Shown here: positions 10,561-21,840 of the stretch, piece after piece
Position numbering within the stretch: position 1 is the stretch's first letter
How the letters are laid out: each line of letters opens with the position of its first letter
Source: Euryodendron excelsum
Taxonomy: Eukaryota; Streptophyta; Magnoliopsida; Ericales; Pentaphylacaceae
Length of the DNA: 64,000 bases
Assembly (NCBI GenBank): GCA_033060915.1
Contig: CM065392.1
Location: 9,818,501-9,882,500 of the forward strand
Direction: 5' to 3'
Position numbers and translations under genes: made by a program
The notes under the pieces: generated by a model
What the model was told of the DNA's origin: nothing
The model's database searches: none
Seen by the model: the letters and a program-made list of their open reading frames with translations, nothing else

Positions 10561-12640
10561 TCTATTTTCTATCGAACTTTTGTCAGAACTACGACTGACC
10601 TGATTCCGCAAAAAAGATACGTTGGCAACCCTCATGGGTGCGATCATAACTTTTTTCAAATCTCCAATTCCATAACTTCTTTCAAATCTCCAATTCCATA
10701 ACTTTTTTTTTTCAAATTTCTAATTCCACAACCTTTTTCAAGCTTCTATTTTCATAACTCTTTTCAAACCTCTATTTCTAAAACTTTCTTTCAAATCAAT
10801 TCTATCTTTTCAAATCTATTCTATCTTTCTAAATCTATTTCAAATCAAATCAAGTTCTTTTCAAATTTATTTTCAAAATAAAATCAAATTCTTGCACCTG
10901 CATATCATACATCATGTCAAATTTCGTTCTAAAAATTCTTTTCTAAAGTGGATAGTTTTGGATTTGTATTAATTGAATATTCTAATGGGTGAATCTAGGG
11001 TGAATAAACATATAGTTACCACAAGGGCGGGGTTGGGTGATGGCTTAGTGCGTCTTCCCTACACGTAACCAACCTCCAAACTTAGGACACTGTTTTCGAA
11101 GGACCACAATGGAGTTATTTTCAAAAAGGGGCTTAAATATTTTTCAAAGGTTGCCAAACAACCTGTTTTCTTAAAAACCCTCTCTTGAGGAGGTATTTTC
11201 AAAATCGTTTTCAAAAACCCTAAGTGTAGTTTTTAGATTGTGCTTAGTTTTTAGGTGACCTAACTCACTTTAATCACGTTAGGTGGCGACTCCAAATTGT
11301 TTTCCAAAAGTCCTTTATTCAAATCAATTTTTAATTCAAATCTAGTCGCATTCATTCTTCTAGGAGGATGAGTTCTAACGAGAGAGTACAGTATTTTTCC
11401 CGCTCGTGTGTGTATTCCTCGAGTGCGAAAAATCTGGGTGCAACACCTAGCTCAGTTTAGAGACCTTGGGTTTATATGGGTAGATATTTTTGAGGGTCGA
11501 GATTGGGCCCCTCTCACCACTCTCACAGGGGAGGCTATTTTTATTTTGCTCGTAGAGTTTATGGTGAATGTTTCCATTTATTGCGTCACTCCGGGGCTTG
11601 AGCAGATCATATCCTAGGTTAAGGGGCATGACATTGAGATCACTCCTAGTAGTTTTGCTGCCGTAGCAGGACTACCTAGAGTGGCAGATCCTCAGAATAG
11701 TTTCCCATGTAGGGGAGCCCTTGAGGATTTCGAGGTTGTGTCCACTAAGGTCTGTTTCCTAGGCACTAAGTGGATTGATCGTTGACATTTGCCGGCTAGA
11801 GTGTTACTCCCAGTATACTCTACCTTTTTTATTTTTTTGTTGTCATTCTATGTTCCCCATTACTAGACATTTTGATGTTAGGAGGAATAAGGCGAGTTTA
11901 TTGTGGGCCATAGGGATGGGGTAGACCATAGATCTCCCGTTATTTATGTTTAGAGTGCTCACGGAGGAGTCTTTGCACCCACATGCTCAGGGGTCTAACC
12001 CATTTGGGGGTATTCTTACCCAGGTGATCGAGACTTCCCTTGAGGGCCCAATTTTAGGTTGCCTCGACTCCAGCAGGTGAGGGAGTCGGTTGATAGGTCC
12101 ACCATTCAATGAGGGCTTAGGTTACAGAGATAACTTTAGTAGTAACAGCAGCCACATATGCCTACTCAGAACCAAACCCAGCAGCCACAGATGCCTGCTC
12201 AAGAGCAACTAAATCTAGTGGATTCAGACCAGTACGATCTGTATATTCAGTTTAAGAAGCTCCATGACCAGCCAGGACAATAGTATTTCCAGCCACAAAT
12301 GCCAGTCCAGTCATTACAGATGCTTGAGTGGATGCAGTAAACACTAGAAGCCTTAGCTGCAACATAGACATGCACTATGTTGATATTTCGAGGCTGGAGA
12401 GTTCCATGGCTTTCAGAGTGACTCAAAATCGAGACTTTGCCTCTACTCAGGCCATGCATGCCATTCACATGGCCACACTTGAGTGATAGATCCAAGTTTA
12501 GACTGATCACATTACTACACTTGAGGGTTAGGTCTAGGGCCAACCCAGGGTTATTGAGGAGCTATTTATGGAGGTTTGGGCTCTGAGGACACCTACAACA
12601 CCACCTCCTGCTGATGATGGTGATGATCTACACTAGTCTA

Positions 12641-14040
12641 GGGTTTAAATGCTTATTATATATACATAGCATTTCATTACCTTACATGTTATATCTAAAA
12701 CCCTGTTTTGAAATAGTGGATCATGTTTTGAGTTTTCTGTTGTACATCCTTTTCTGTATAACCTTTATCTCTATCTTGTATTTTTTTATTGTTTAGCTAT
12801 AAGAGTGCTTAGACATTGGTATATATCATTCACTTGTACTGCTCTAATGGAGATTATGGTATTGTATAGTATCGGTATCAGTTTTCATTATGTTCACACA
12901 TTTATCTCTGTCTTTCCTTATATATGTTTTTTCAGCTAATTTCGATAAATGTGTTGACCCTTGCATTTTCGATGCACCATACCACTATTTGTGATAGTAT
13001 AACCTAACTTAAGTTCAGATGGACTTGCTTCTTACTTCTAATTACATAAGGAGTGCCTAATTCATGCATTGGTAGAGAGTTGTACACTTTAACCACAAGT
13101 TATGATTTGTGACATCATTTGTTACTACCTTTGGCATTTTCATCATTACCTAGTGGAGATTACTACCTTATGAGCTTCAGAGTATTGTTCGCCTTTTTGA
13201 GCATTTACATTTACTCATGGATAAATCTTTCACCCTCAACTTTCTTGAATAACTTCATTATACTTGCAATTGGTTCACATGATGAGTTTTGATATTGGCA
13301 TTGACACTTATACTCTATGGAATGTTATGATTTAGTACTTTAGACGTGATTTTAGGCTCATATTCTTCATGATAGCCATCAACTCCCTTTTATATGAGCC
13401 ATACGACCTTGTATTACTTCTTTTGTCACCAATTTTGTTTTTGATAGGTAGCATTCGTCTACCTATATGGGAACATGAATTAGGTGGTATAGCTAAAAAA
13501 AAAAAAGGAGAATAATAATAATAAAGAAGGAGATTGGTTGAGAAATTCAACAGAAAAGTGAGTACATGGCGGAGTTGAAAATATCAAAGTGAAATGGAAT
13601 TTCCAAGTGGATTGGAAACAAAGTAAAGAAAGAAGGAATTATGAAAAGCGGGATTGTGAAAGTTAAAAATGTTTATATACATGAAGACTTGATTGTATAC
13701 AAAGGGAGGAGTTGGAGATGATATTCATTCATCATCTCATACCCACATGATTTGACTTTTACTTACTTCTCTTCATCCCTACCTTATGCCTCTTCAAAAC
13801 CTTTTTCTTTATCGTAAATCACTTAATTGATCTGATGATGCTTAATTGTAAGTTCCATTAGAGTGAAAGCTATGTCTTGTCAAATCTTTGAATCATTACT
13901 CATCCATGAATGTTCTTTCATGAAGTTATGCTAACGTTGATACACTTGCATCTTTTCCCGTTCTTGTATTGGCTATGTTCGTTTGCATTGACCCTTGGTT
14001 CTCACAGTGATATGCTTAACAATGGACTAGCAAAAACTAA
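12641..14040 (+). mobile_element. Non-coding 3' internal region of Athila-like element Z
   Basis: Lies between the degenerate accessory ORF and the polypurine tract, the same order as in elements X and Y on the other side of the window. Just before the PPT it has GGACTAGCAAAAACTAAG, matching the GGGACTAGCAAAAG string that precedes the PPTs of X and Y. No ORF with recognisable content. Confidence 0.5.
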
Positions 14041-14052
14041 GTTAGGAGATGT
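14041..14052 (+). other. Polypurine tract of element Z
   Basis: GTTAGGAGATGT directly before an LTR start with GATTGCACTCCAAAAG. The Y element has GTTAGGGGGGTG before TTGCACTCCAAAAG on the minus strand. Confidence 0.5.
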
Positions 14053-14805
14053 TGATTGCACTCCAAAAGTTTAATCTTAATCTCCTAATTAGTGATTTAT
14101 TAGCCCTAATATGGTTTTTAGAATAGGCTTTTAGTAATAAATTTCTCTAAAAATATTTTCATTGTACATTGTAGGTTTTTCGGGCTTAAAGGGCAAAAAT
14201 GGGCCAAAACGCACCGTTCGGATCGTCAATTCACCGTTTGGACTCCCTTCTGCTGGAACGAGATACCGTCCAGATGCTACATCAGATAGGGGACATCTAG
14301 AGTTCAGTTTTTGCGTTCGAAGCCATTTTAGAGTCGTGTTTTTGTTCGAAGACCGTTCGAATGGTCTGGCTAACCGTTCAAATGATTAAATCATCGTTCG
14401 GACGCACATTGAATGTGCACCGGATGCACTTCAGACGGTATGTGCAAATTTTCACTATAAAACTAGATGAGCCAAAGGAAAAGAAAAAGTGGTTGTTTTT
14501 GGAGCAAGAGTTGCTACGGCTGACAAGGAAATCCGAGAAGAATGTTTGGTTTTGGTTGTATTTGTTTTAGATTTTGTAGTTAGGATTTTTAGAAGAAAGT
14601 TTGGAATAAAATCTGGCTAGATTTTTGTCTCATTCTTTGTCGTCTTCCCCATCATTTCCTTGTAATCTAAACAAGAGTTTTTGTTCAATAAATTCTATAT
14701 TTATAGCTTTAGATGTTAGTAGTTCATTTTTGTAGACTATGTTCTATGGATTTCTCTAGCTAAACCCATTGTTTAGGTGCAAAAATCAAGATCTACCAAA
14801 GGAGG
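14053..14805 (+). mobile_element. 3' LTR of element Z, first part
   Basis: Starts after the PPT with a sequence resembling the Y LTR start. It carries a cluster of CGTTCGGAC / CCGTTCGAATGG motifs at 14215-14420. It is interrupted at 14805 by giant LTR B, with target duplication GGAGG (14801-14805 and 25244-25248), and resumes at 25249. Confidence 0.5.
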
Positions 14806-14984
14806 TGTAAGCACCCCATTTTTGCCCACTCAGCAATCTCCGGACCGACATGATCCAGTTTCAAACATCACAACACATATGAGCCCAAGCCGGCTCTTTC
14901 AAACTGCAATCCAGTCAACTGGCCGCTTCCCAGGCCCATGAAGCCCTAATTGAAGCTGAAAAGACCATATTGCCCTTAGGCACT

Positions 14985-15208
14985 CTAGGCAACTTTCCGA
15001 GACTGGGCGGTCTCAGGAACCAACGCCATCTAGGAGGCTTTCCGAGACTGGGCAGTCTCGGGAACCAACGCCATCTAGGAGGCTTTCCGAGACTAGGCAG
15101 TCTCGGGAACCAACGCCATCTAGGTAGCTTCTCGAGATCAGGTAATCTCGAGGACCAACACCACCCTACAGGTAGCTTCCTCAGATCGAGAGATCTCAAG
15201 AACTGAAT
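14985..15208 (+). repeat. 45-bp hairpin minisatellite in LTR B
   Basis: Five units, landmarks at 15001, 15046, 15091, 15136 and 15184. Each contains an inverted repeat; in unit 2 it is CCGAGACTGGGCAGTCTCGG (9-bp arms, 2-base loop). Unit 4 has different arms (CTCGAGAT / ATCTCGAG) that still pair. ORFs through it on both strands are by-products of the 45-bp period. Confidence 0.75.
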
Positions 15209-18200
15209 AAAGGGCTTTTGAAAAAGATTTGGAGTCGCCACCTAACTTGATTAAGGTGAGTTAGGTCACCTAAAAACTAAGCATAATCTGAAAACTACAC
15301 TTAGGGTTTTTGGAAAATGATTTTTGAAAACACCACCTCAAGAGAGGGTTTTTAAGAAAAACAGATTGTTTGGCAACCTTTTGAAAACATTTAGCCCTTT
15401 TCGAAAAATAACTCTTTTTGGTCTTTGAAATCAGTGATCCTAAGTTTGGAGGTTGGTTACATGTAGGGAAGACGCACTAAGACATCACCCTACCCCGCCC
15501 TTTCAGTACCTACACGTCAATCTACCCTAGATTCACCTATGAGAGTCTTCAACTAATTAATGTTCAATCCTATTCTCTTTGAAAAAGAAATTTTGAAAAG
15601 AAACTAACATGATGCATGGTATGCAAGTGCAAGAAAAGAGAATTGATTTGGAAAAAGATTTGAAAAGAAACTGATTTGATTTGATCTGAAAAGAAAGAGA
15701 TAGAAGTTTGAATTTGGAAAAAATATTTTGGGAATTGAAATTAAAGGTTGAAAATAGAAATAGATCATGGAATTGGAAACTTGAAGAAAATCTTAAGATT
15801 GGAGATTGAAAAGAAGTTGTAGAAATAGAAATTGAAACATGTTGTGGAATTTGAGATTTGAAAAATATTATGGAATTTGATATTTGGAAAGTATGGAGGA
15901 ATTTAAAATTTGAAAGAAGTTGTGACAACACCTATGAAGGTTGCCTACGTATCCTTTTGGAGGAATCAGGTCAGTCGTAGTTCGGACAAGAGTCCGATTG
16001 AAAATAGAATGTTTGATTGGAAGAAAAAGATTAAATTGAAAATTGAATTTGATTTGAAATTAGAAGAGGAGATTGGAATTTGAAATTTTGAAAAGGATTG
16101 GACTTTGATTTGAAAAGATAGATTTGGACTTGTTTTGGAAAGAGAAGGTTTAAGAAACCTAGACTTAGGAAAGAAAGGACTTGAGATTAAGAAAGATTGG
16201 ACTCAAATATTGGACTTGGAGGATTGGAGAAAGATTGGATTTAGGAAATGTTTGAATTAGGAAATGTCCGATTTAGGAAAGTTTCGAATTAGGAAAGTTT
16301 TCGACTTAGGAAAGTTTTAGAATTAGGAAAGTTTCAACTTAGGAAAGTTTTGAATTTGGAATGTTTTGAAATAGGGAAGTTTTCAAAATTGAAAAATTTC
16401 GGTTTAAGAAAGGTTTTGAAATAGGGAAGTGTTGAATTTAGAAATGTTTTGAATTAAGAAAGTTTCCACTTAAGAAAGTCTTGAATTAAGAAAGTTTTAA
16501 GTTTAGAAAAGTTTTAGGTTTGAAAAGATTTTGAAGTTTTGGGAAAGTTTAGAATTTGAAAAGATTTAGATCTAAAAAGATTTAACTTAAGAAAGTTTCA
16601 AATTTAAAAAGTTTTAGAGGTTTAGAAAATCTTGAGATTAGGAAAGGTTTGAATTTGGGAAAGGTTTGAAAACTTAGATTTGGAAAGTTAAGATTTAGAA
16701 AGGGATGGAGTTAGGAAAGGGTTGAATTAGGGAAGATTTGGATTTTGTTTCTAAAAGAGAAGGTTTGATTTTGTTTCCAAAAACAGAGGATAAGATCTAG
16801 TTTCCTAAACGGGAAGATTGATTTGGTTTCCTAAAGGAAAGACGGGATTTGGTTTCCTAAAGGGAAGATTGGAATTGACAAGGATTTAGAAAGGGAGGTT
16901 TTAGAAACCCTAGATTTGGAAGGCTATAGTTTTAACATAGAAAAGAGGTTTTGAAAATATGTATAGTTTGGATGTGAAAAGGAAGATTTTGGAAACCTAG
17001 GTTTTAAGGCAAGTTTGAAAACCATGTTTTTTGAAAGAAAATTAGGGTTTCCTAATTGTAGGCTCTAGGGCTTGAATTGGGCTTTAAGAAAAGAGTTTTT
17101 GGAAAGTGCATTTTTTGGAAAGAGGAATTTTTGGAAAGGAATTCTAGAGGTTTTTGGAAAGTGAATTTAAAGGTAGAGTTTTTGGAAAGAGATTTTTAAA
17201 GAGAAGGAGTTTTTGGAAAGTGTGCTTTTAGAAACAAAGATTTTAGAAGGAAAATCCTAGAGGGGAATTTCTAGAAGGGAGATTTTGGGAAGAGAGTTTT
17301 TGAAAAGATTTTTGGAGAGAGTTTTTCTAGGAAAGAGACCTAGGGAACGTTTTTGGAAAGTGGACTTTGAAGAGAGCGTTTTGGAAAGGGGTTGAGAAAA
17401 GGAGTTTGGAAAAATAGATTTTTAGAGGTAGTTTTTGAAAATAATTTTGGAAAGAAGAGTTTTGGGAAGTATGTTGAAAAAGAGATTTTTAGGAAGAGAT
17501 TTCTTTTAGAAGGTGTAAAAACATCTCACTTTCCTAAAACGATTCTAACCATAAGAAGGTTAGAACCACTTTAAGAAAGTGGTTTTGAAAACAACAAGAT
17601 TTTAAAAATATTGACCATATTGGTCACTTTGAATGTAACACTTTCCTAAAGCAACCCTAGCCATGGAAAGGCTAGAATCACCCTAGGATTGTGATTTTGA
17701 AAACATGTTCTGAAAAAGAGATTTTGATGCAATTTTGAAAACAAGTTCGAAAACGATTTTGAAAACGAGTTTGAAAACAAATTTTTGGAAGATGCAAGAT
17801 CATGATATGCACAATGAAATTTTGGGGTCGTGAATATACAAGATTAAGGTTTCACCACATAATCAAGGGGGCCAAACCCACGTGATATCCGGTTAGCCTA
17901 AAGGAAAGCCCCCGACACGGTGACCTTCCGATAGTCTAATCCTACACATGGACCGGGAGTCCTCTTGTTTCAAGCATGCAAAGAAAGGGGGGGGGGGGGG
18001 GGGGGAAGAGATGGGGGATTAAAATAGAGAAAACCCAAGTGGGTTAGGAGAGAGAAGAGAGAGGGGGGAAGTGCAGAAATTTAAAGAGAAAGCCTATCGT
18101 ATGTCTTCTTTATTTTGCGCGCCTTACTTGTCTTCGGTCTTCGGTCTTCGTCTTGATCTTCATTTTCAATCTTCAAGAGTTGTCTTTAAACTTTAGATTG

Positions 18201-18412
18201 CAGCTCTTCAAGTCTTCAAAGGAGGTTTGGAGGCTAATGTATGAGTGTATGGAGGTGTGTATGAGTGTATAGGAGGCTAGGGTTTAGTGTATGGTGGCTA
18301 GGGTTTGGGAAACCTACGAAAGCTAGGGTTTAGAGAGTGCACGAGCTCTGTATATCAAATTATATGATTTTGAGATTGAGTTTTCGGACCTCTTTCACGT
18401 TGGAAGAGGCTC

Positions 18413-18423
18413 TGTATTTATAG
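18413..18423 (-). promoter_or_regulatory. TATA box of giant LTR A3
   Basis: Minus strand CTATAAATAC, with GGCGCC palindromes upstream (18440-18540 on +). Same arrangement as the other A copies. Confidence 0.55.
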
Positions 18424-19496
18424 AGGTTGGATAACACTGGTGCCTGTTGCAGTGGCGCTAGGCCAAATTTTACACTAGCGCCACTAGGAGTGGCGCCAGG
18501 CCATTATTGGGCTTGGCGCCACTGCTAGTGGTGCCAGCCAATTAGGAAATGTTTAAGGTCGGCAAACAACATATCTTTGACTAGATTTGGGTGCCTATAC
18601 TAGTGACTACCATGCAATTTTTAACCTAGCTTCACTAAGAGTGACTCCGGAAAGTCCGAAAAGGAGTTTAGAAGACCGGGAATGACCCAGAAGGCCGGAA
18701 AAGAGCAGGAACACTTAAAATAGTGTCTCAGAGGTATTTGGCTTAAAAAGTGAGGATAAAACATGTCGGAATGGTTGACCGGGCCTTTAGGGGCAAAACG
18801 GTCAATCGAATCAAGAAGCTACCGTGACGAACTCGGATTGTCCCGGAAGAAGACTTGAGACTTGGGAACATTATTCAGAATGTTCCCAAGGGTTGCCGGT
18901 TTGATTTCTAGAGCCGGCGTGGTTGAAAAAGGTGACTGGCCCACCAAGGGCAAAATGGTCATTTTACACTGGGTTGGCTAGAACTGACTCGGAATGATCC
19001 GGAAAGATAAAAGGAGGTTGAGAACACTATAAAAAGCATTCTCAGGAAGTTACTGGTTTGTTACCCAGAGCCGGTGTGGTCGGAAAAGGAGACCGGCCCA
19101 CCAGGGGCAAAATGGTCATTTTGTACCGGGTTTGCCGGAACTGAATCGGAATGATCCGGAAAGGTAGAGGAAGGTCGGGAATACTATAAGAAATATTCTC
19201 GGAAGGTTACCGATTTTATACCTAGAGCCAGTGTGGTTCCCAGGGCATTTGGATGCCTAGGGGCAGAATGGTCATTTTGATCGGAAAGTCTCGGAAAAGG
19301 CTCAAGGGGCAGTTTGGTCATTTTTTACCGAAGTGGGCTAAAGGCACTGGTGTTGACCTGGGTTTTGAGTGTTTCCGCCACTCTGACGGCGGTTGTCGTG
19401 ATACAGGGGCTTATTGGCAATTCCCTACATCGACTTGTTTACGAGTATTTCCGCTACTCGGACGGTTGTGATATTTGTGAGTATTTTAGCTACTCA

Positions 19497-20343
19497 GACC
19501 GTTTCAAGGAATAAACTATCTTGAGAGAAGGATTGGAAAGGGGACTTATCGTCTTCGAAAAGACGTACCTGAATTGGAACTGTCTCAAAGAATAAACTGT
19601 CTCGAGAGAGGGATTGGAAAGGGGACTTATTGTCTACGAAAAGACGTGCCTGATTTGGAACCGTCTCGAGGAATAAACTGTCTCGAGAGAGGGATTGGAA
19701 AGGGGTCATATCGTCTTCTAAAAGACGTGCCTGAATTGGACCCGTCTCGAGGAATAAACTGTCTCGAGAGAGGGATTAGAAAGGGGTCTTATCATTTTCG
19801 AAAAGACGTGCTTGAATTGGAACCGTCTCGAGGAATAAACTATCTCGAGAGAGGGGTTAGAAAGGGGACTTACCATCTTTGAAAAGACGTGCCTATTTGG
19901 AACAGTCTTGAGGAATAAACTATCTCGAGAGAGGGATTGGAAAGGGGTCTTATCGTCTTCGAAAAGACGTGCCTGATTTGGAACCGTCTCGAGGAATAAA
20001 CTGTCTCGAGAGAGGGATTGAAAAGGGGAGTTACCATCTTCGAAAAGACGTGCCTGATTTGGAACCGTCTCGAGGAATAAACTGTCTCGAGAGAGGGATT
20101 GAAAAGGGGACTTACCGTCTTCGAAAAGACATGCCTGATTTGGAACCGTCTCGAGGAATAAACTGTCTCAAGAAAGGGATTGCAAAAGGGTCTTATCGTC
20201 TTCGAGAAGACGTGCCTGATTTAGGACCGTCTTGAAGAATAAACTGTCTTGAGAGAGGGATTGGAAAGGGGACTTATCATCTCCGAAAAGACGTGCCTGA
20301 ATTGGAACCGTCTCGAGGAATAAACTGTCTTGAGAGAGGGATT
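19497..20343 (-). repeat. 81-bp minisatellite in giant LTR A3
   Basis: About ten units of the same 81-bp repeat as 3321-4080, with TCTCGAGA and GTCTTCGAAAAGAC arms in each unit. In the solo LTR the equivalent place (42465-42665) holds only about two diverged units. Confidence 0.8.
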
Positions 20344-20954
20344 GGAATTAGAGTTGGAAAGAACAATGCCCTTAAGGGCATTTTGGTCATTTTGCTTCTA
20401 TTTGGGCCTGGCGGGCCCACAAAGCGATGGACAGACGGGATTTGGACTTAGAAAGTTGACTTCGATTGGAATATGCCCACAATGACTTGAACACAAGTCT
20501 GGATGGAGTGTAGATTGCCGAGCGGTCAAAAATAGGGTGCTTACACAAGCACGTCTTTAAGAAAGTTCAAAATCCCTCAAGACGGTAAGTCCACCCTTCC
20601 AAAATATCCCTAGATGGTTTGGCATGCTCAATATGCCATCATGTCCAATTCTGGTCAACTCTGGTCAAAATGACCATTTTGCCTCTAGGCACCCTAGCAC
20701 AATGCAAATCTTGCCAAACAGTGAAAACATCTTCCAGAACCATCCACTAATAGTCTGGCATGCTTAAAATGCCATTCCAACCCATCTTGACCCTTTTCGA
20801 CCAATTCCGATCAAAATGACCGTTTTACCCCTAGCGGCCGAAACACGCACCGATACCACACCCGCTTTGGGTATCGAACGACAAATCTTATCATACACCC
20901 CTGTTAATCTAAGGTGAGCCCCGTGACTCTAAACACTTCCAACTTAACGAAAGT

Positions 20955-21370
20955 CCCCTGAAGCATCTCGCAGACGCTCTGCTAGGGTTGTCTTTTCTCT
21001 AGATTTCCTAGTTATAACGCACCATCAAATGACTTGAGAAATGCGTAAATCAGGGAATTCCTAAAAGCTTAACCATAAGTCTTTCCAACGATATGACTCG
21101 ATTGAATAGATTGCTTCTTGGAGCCTCGATCGCATGGCGCGAAAACTGCCATTTTCAGTAACCCCTAGAGTGTCTCAAGACATTCTGCCAAGGTTGTCCT
21201 TTTCTCTAATTCCTTTATTATAACACACCATCAAACGACTTGAGAAATGTGTAAATTAGGGAATTCCTAAAATTATTTTCAAAGCACTTTCTATCGGTAT
21301 GGTCCGATTGGAGAGATAGCTTCCCAAAGGCCTTGATTGTGTGGTCCAAAAACTGCTAATTTTAAACATC
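20955..21370 (+). repeat. 206-bp tandem duplication in LTR B
   Basis: GGTTGTC...TTTTCTCT occurs at 20986 and 21192 (period 206), followed in both by a shared CGACTTGAGAAATG(C/T)GTAAAT..AGGGAATTCCTAAAA. The first copy contains ATGGCGCGAAAACTGCC, whose complement TTTTCGCGCC fits the E2F consensus as I know it. Lies about 0.5 kb upstream of the TATA-like box at 21829. Confidence 0.65.
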
Positions 21371-21713
21371 CACGGAGCGTATCACAAATGCTCCGCAAAA
21401 GTGTGTTTTCATGCACGATTCCCAAGGCAATATCTCACTCTTCCGAACACCTTTCAAGCTCTCCGAAACTTTTAAGTTCTCGAGAAACATTAGAAGAACA
21501 TCGTGGACGTGATCGATTTTTTGAATTCTTTTTGGATTGTGCAATTATCGAGGCAAAGTTTAAATGAACATTCCCGGTAGTGGAGCGTATACTACATACA
21601 CCCAGATTTTGATCAGATCGATCAAAAATTTGCTTACTCCCTAAGATTAGGCCAGTATAGAGTGTGCCATGAGGCAATAACCAAAAGGACAGTACTGCAC
21701 ATACGCTAGGGAA

Positions 21714-21840
21714 AAATTTGCATATTCCAAAATAAAAAAACACCACACTTTCCTAACATGCCCCTTTGCATATTCCAGAATAAAAAAACAGCAGCGAAGC
21801 TCTACAAAATATCCTCTAAACCTCGAATATCCATATATAT
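21714..21840 (+). promoter_or_regulatory. Candidate promoter of LTR B
   Basis: Two direct repeats of TTTGCATATTCCA(A/G)AATAAA (around 21717 and 21768) precede a TATA-like CCATATATATCACCC at about 21829. The position corresponds to the TATA region in A-type LTRs, but the sequence is unrelated. Confidence 0.4.

Larger units (their letters stand above)
7136..11445 (+). mobile_element. Giant Ogre/Tat-like LTR (copy A2), 5'-truncated
   Basis: Collinear with 42864-47062 of the complete solo LTR. It begins at AATGATCGCAACCCGTTAGA and ends ...AATCTGGGTGCAACA. The first roughly 600 bases of the LTR, including its TGTAAGC start and the minisatellite, are missing. It is nevertheless flanked by CCTAG at 7131-7135 and 11446-11450, which fits a 5-bp target duplication because the host ORF frame is restored when the insert is removed. 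Contents: 157-bp-type repeats 7490-7740, GGCGCC segment 8070-8130, TATA 8157, leader, pyrimidine-rich G-poor tract 9060-10560, conserved block 10586-10640, and TGGCGACTCC near 11286. Confidence 0.75.
7061..12640 (+). pseudogene. Degenerate Athila-type accessory ORF, split by a giant LTR
   Basis: Coding remnants occupy 7061-7135 and 11446-12640; the stretch between is giant LTR A2. The last bases before the LTR and the first bases after it are in one open frame if the 5-bp duplication CCTAG is counted once. Visible pieces: EGRDWAPL, VEFMVN, VKGHDIEITPSSF..AGLP, then FGGILTQVIE, a Gln/Pro-rich linker around 12150-12310, and an acidic end PPPADDGDDL before a stop. The layout matches what I know as the putative plant transposon protein domain (PF20167-like), with an EFYANL-like motif, a VRG strand, an LG-LP motif and a PYG-LLTRLF-like motif. 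Many stops and frame changes are present. Confidence 0.55.
15209..20545 (-). mobile_element. Giant Ogre/Tat-like LTR (copy A3), inserted in LTR B
   Basis: Minus-strand start TGTAAGCACCCTATTTTTG at 20545; it runs down to about 15209, where the last roughly 130 bases of the LTR 3' end are missing. Order as in A1: minisatellite 19497-20343, 157-bp-type repeats 18880-19270, GGCGCC segment 18440-18540, TATA 18413-18423, leader, purine-rich tract on +, conserved block 15935-15990, GGAGTCGCCACC at 15229. Its removal joins the two halves of LTR B. A G-run of about 18 bases sits at 17988-18005. Confidence 0.75.

Noticed and set aside
14915..15241. Trp/Arg/Pro-rich and Gly/Leu-rich ORFs on opposite strands
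   Set aside because: Both are readings of a 45-bp minisatellite with hairpin units; no independent coding evidence.
17988..18005. G-run as a retroelement polypurine tract
   Set aside because: It lies in the leader part of giant LTR A3 on the wrong strand for that element and is not next to an LTR start. Likely slippage of a shorter G-run seen in A1 (about 1585).
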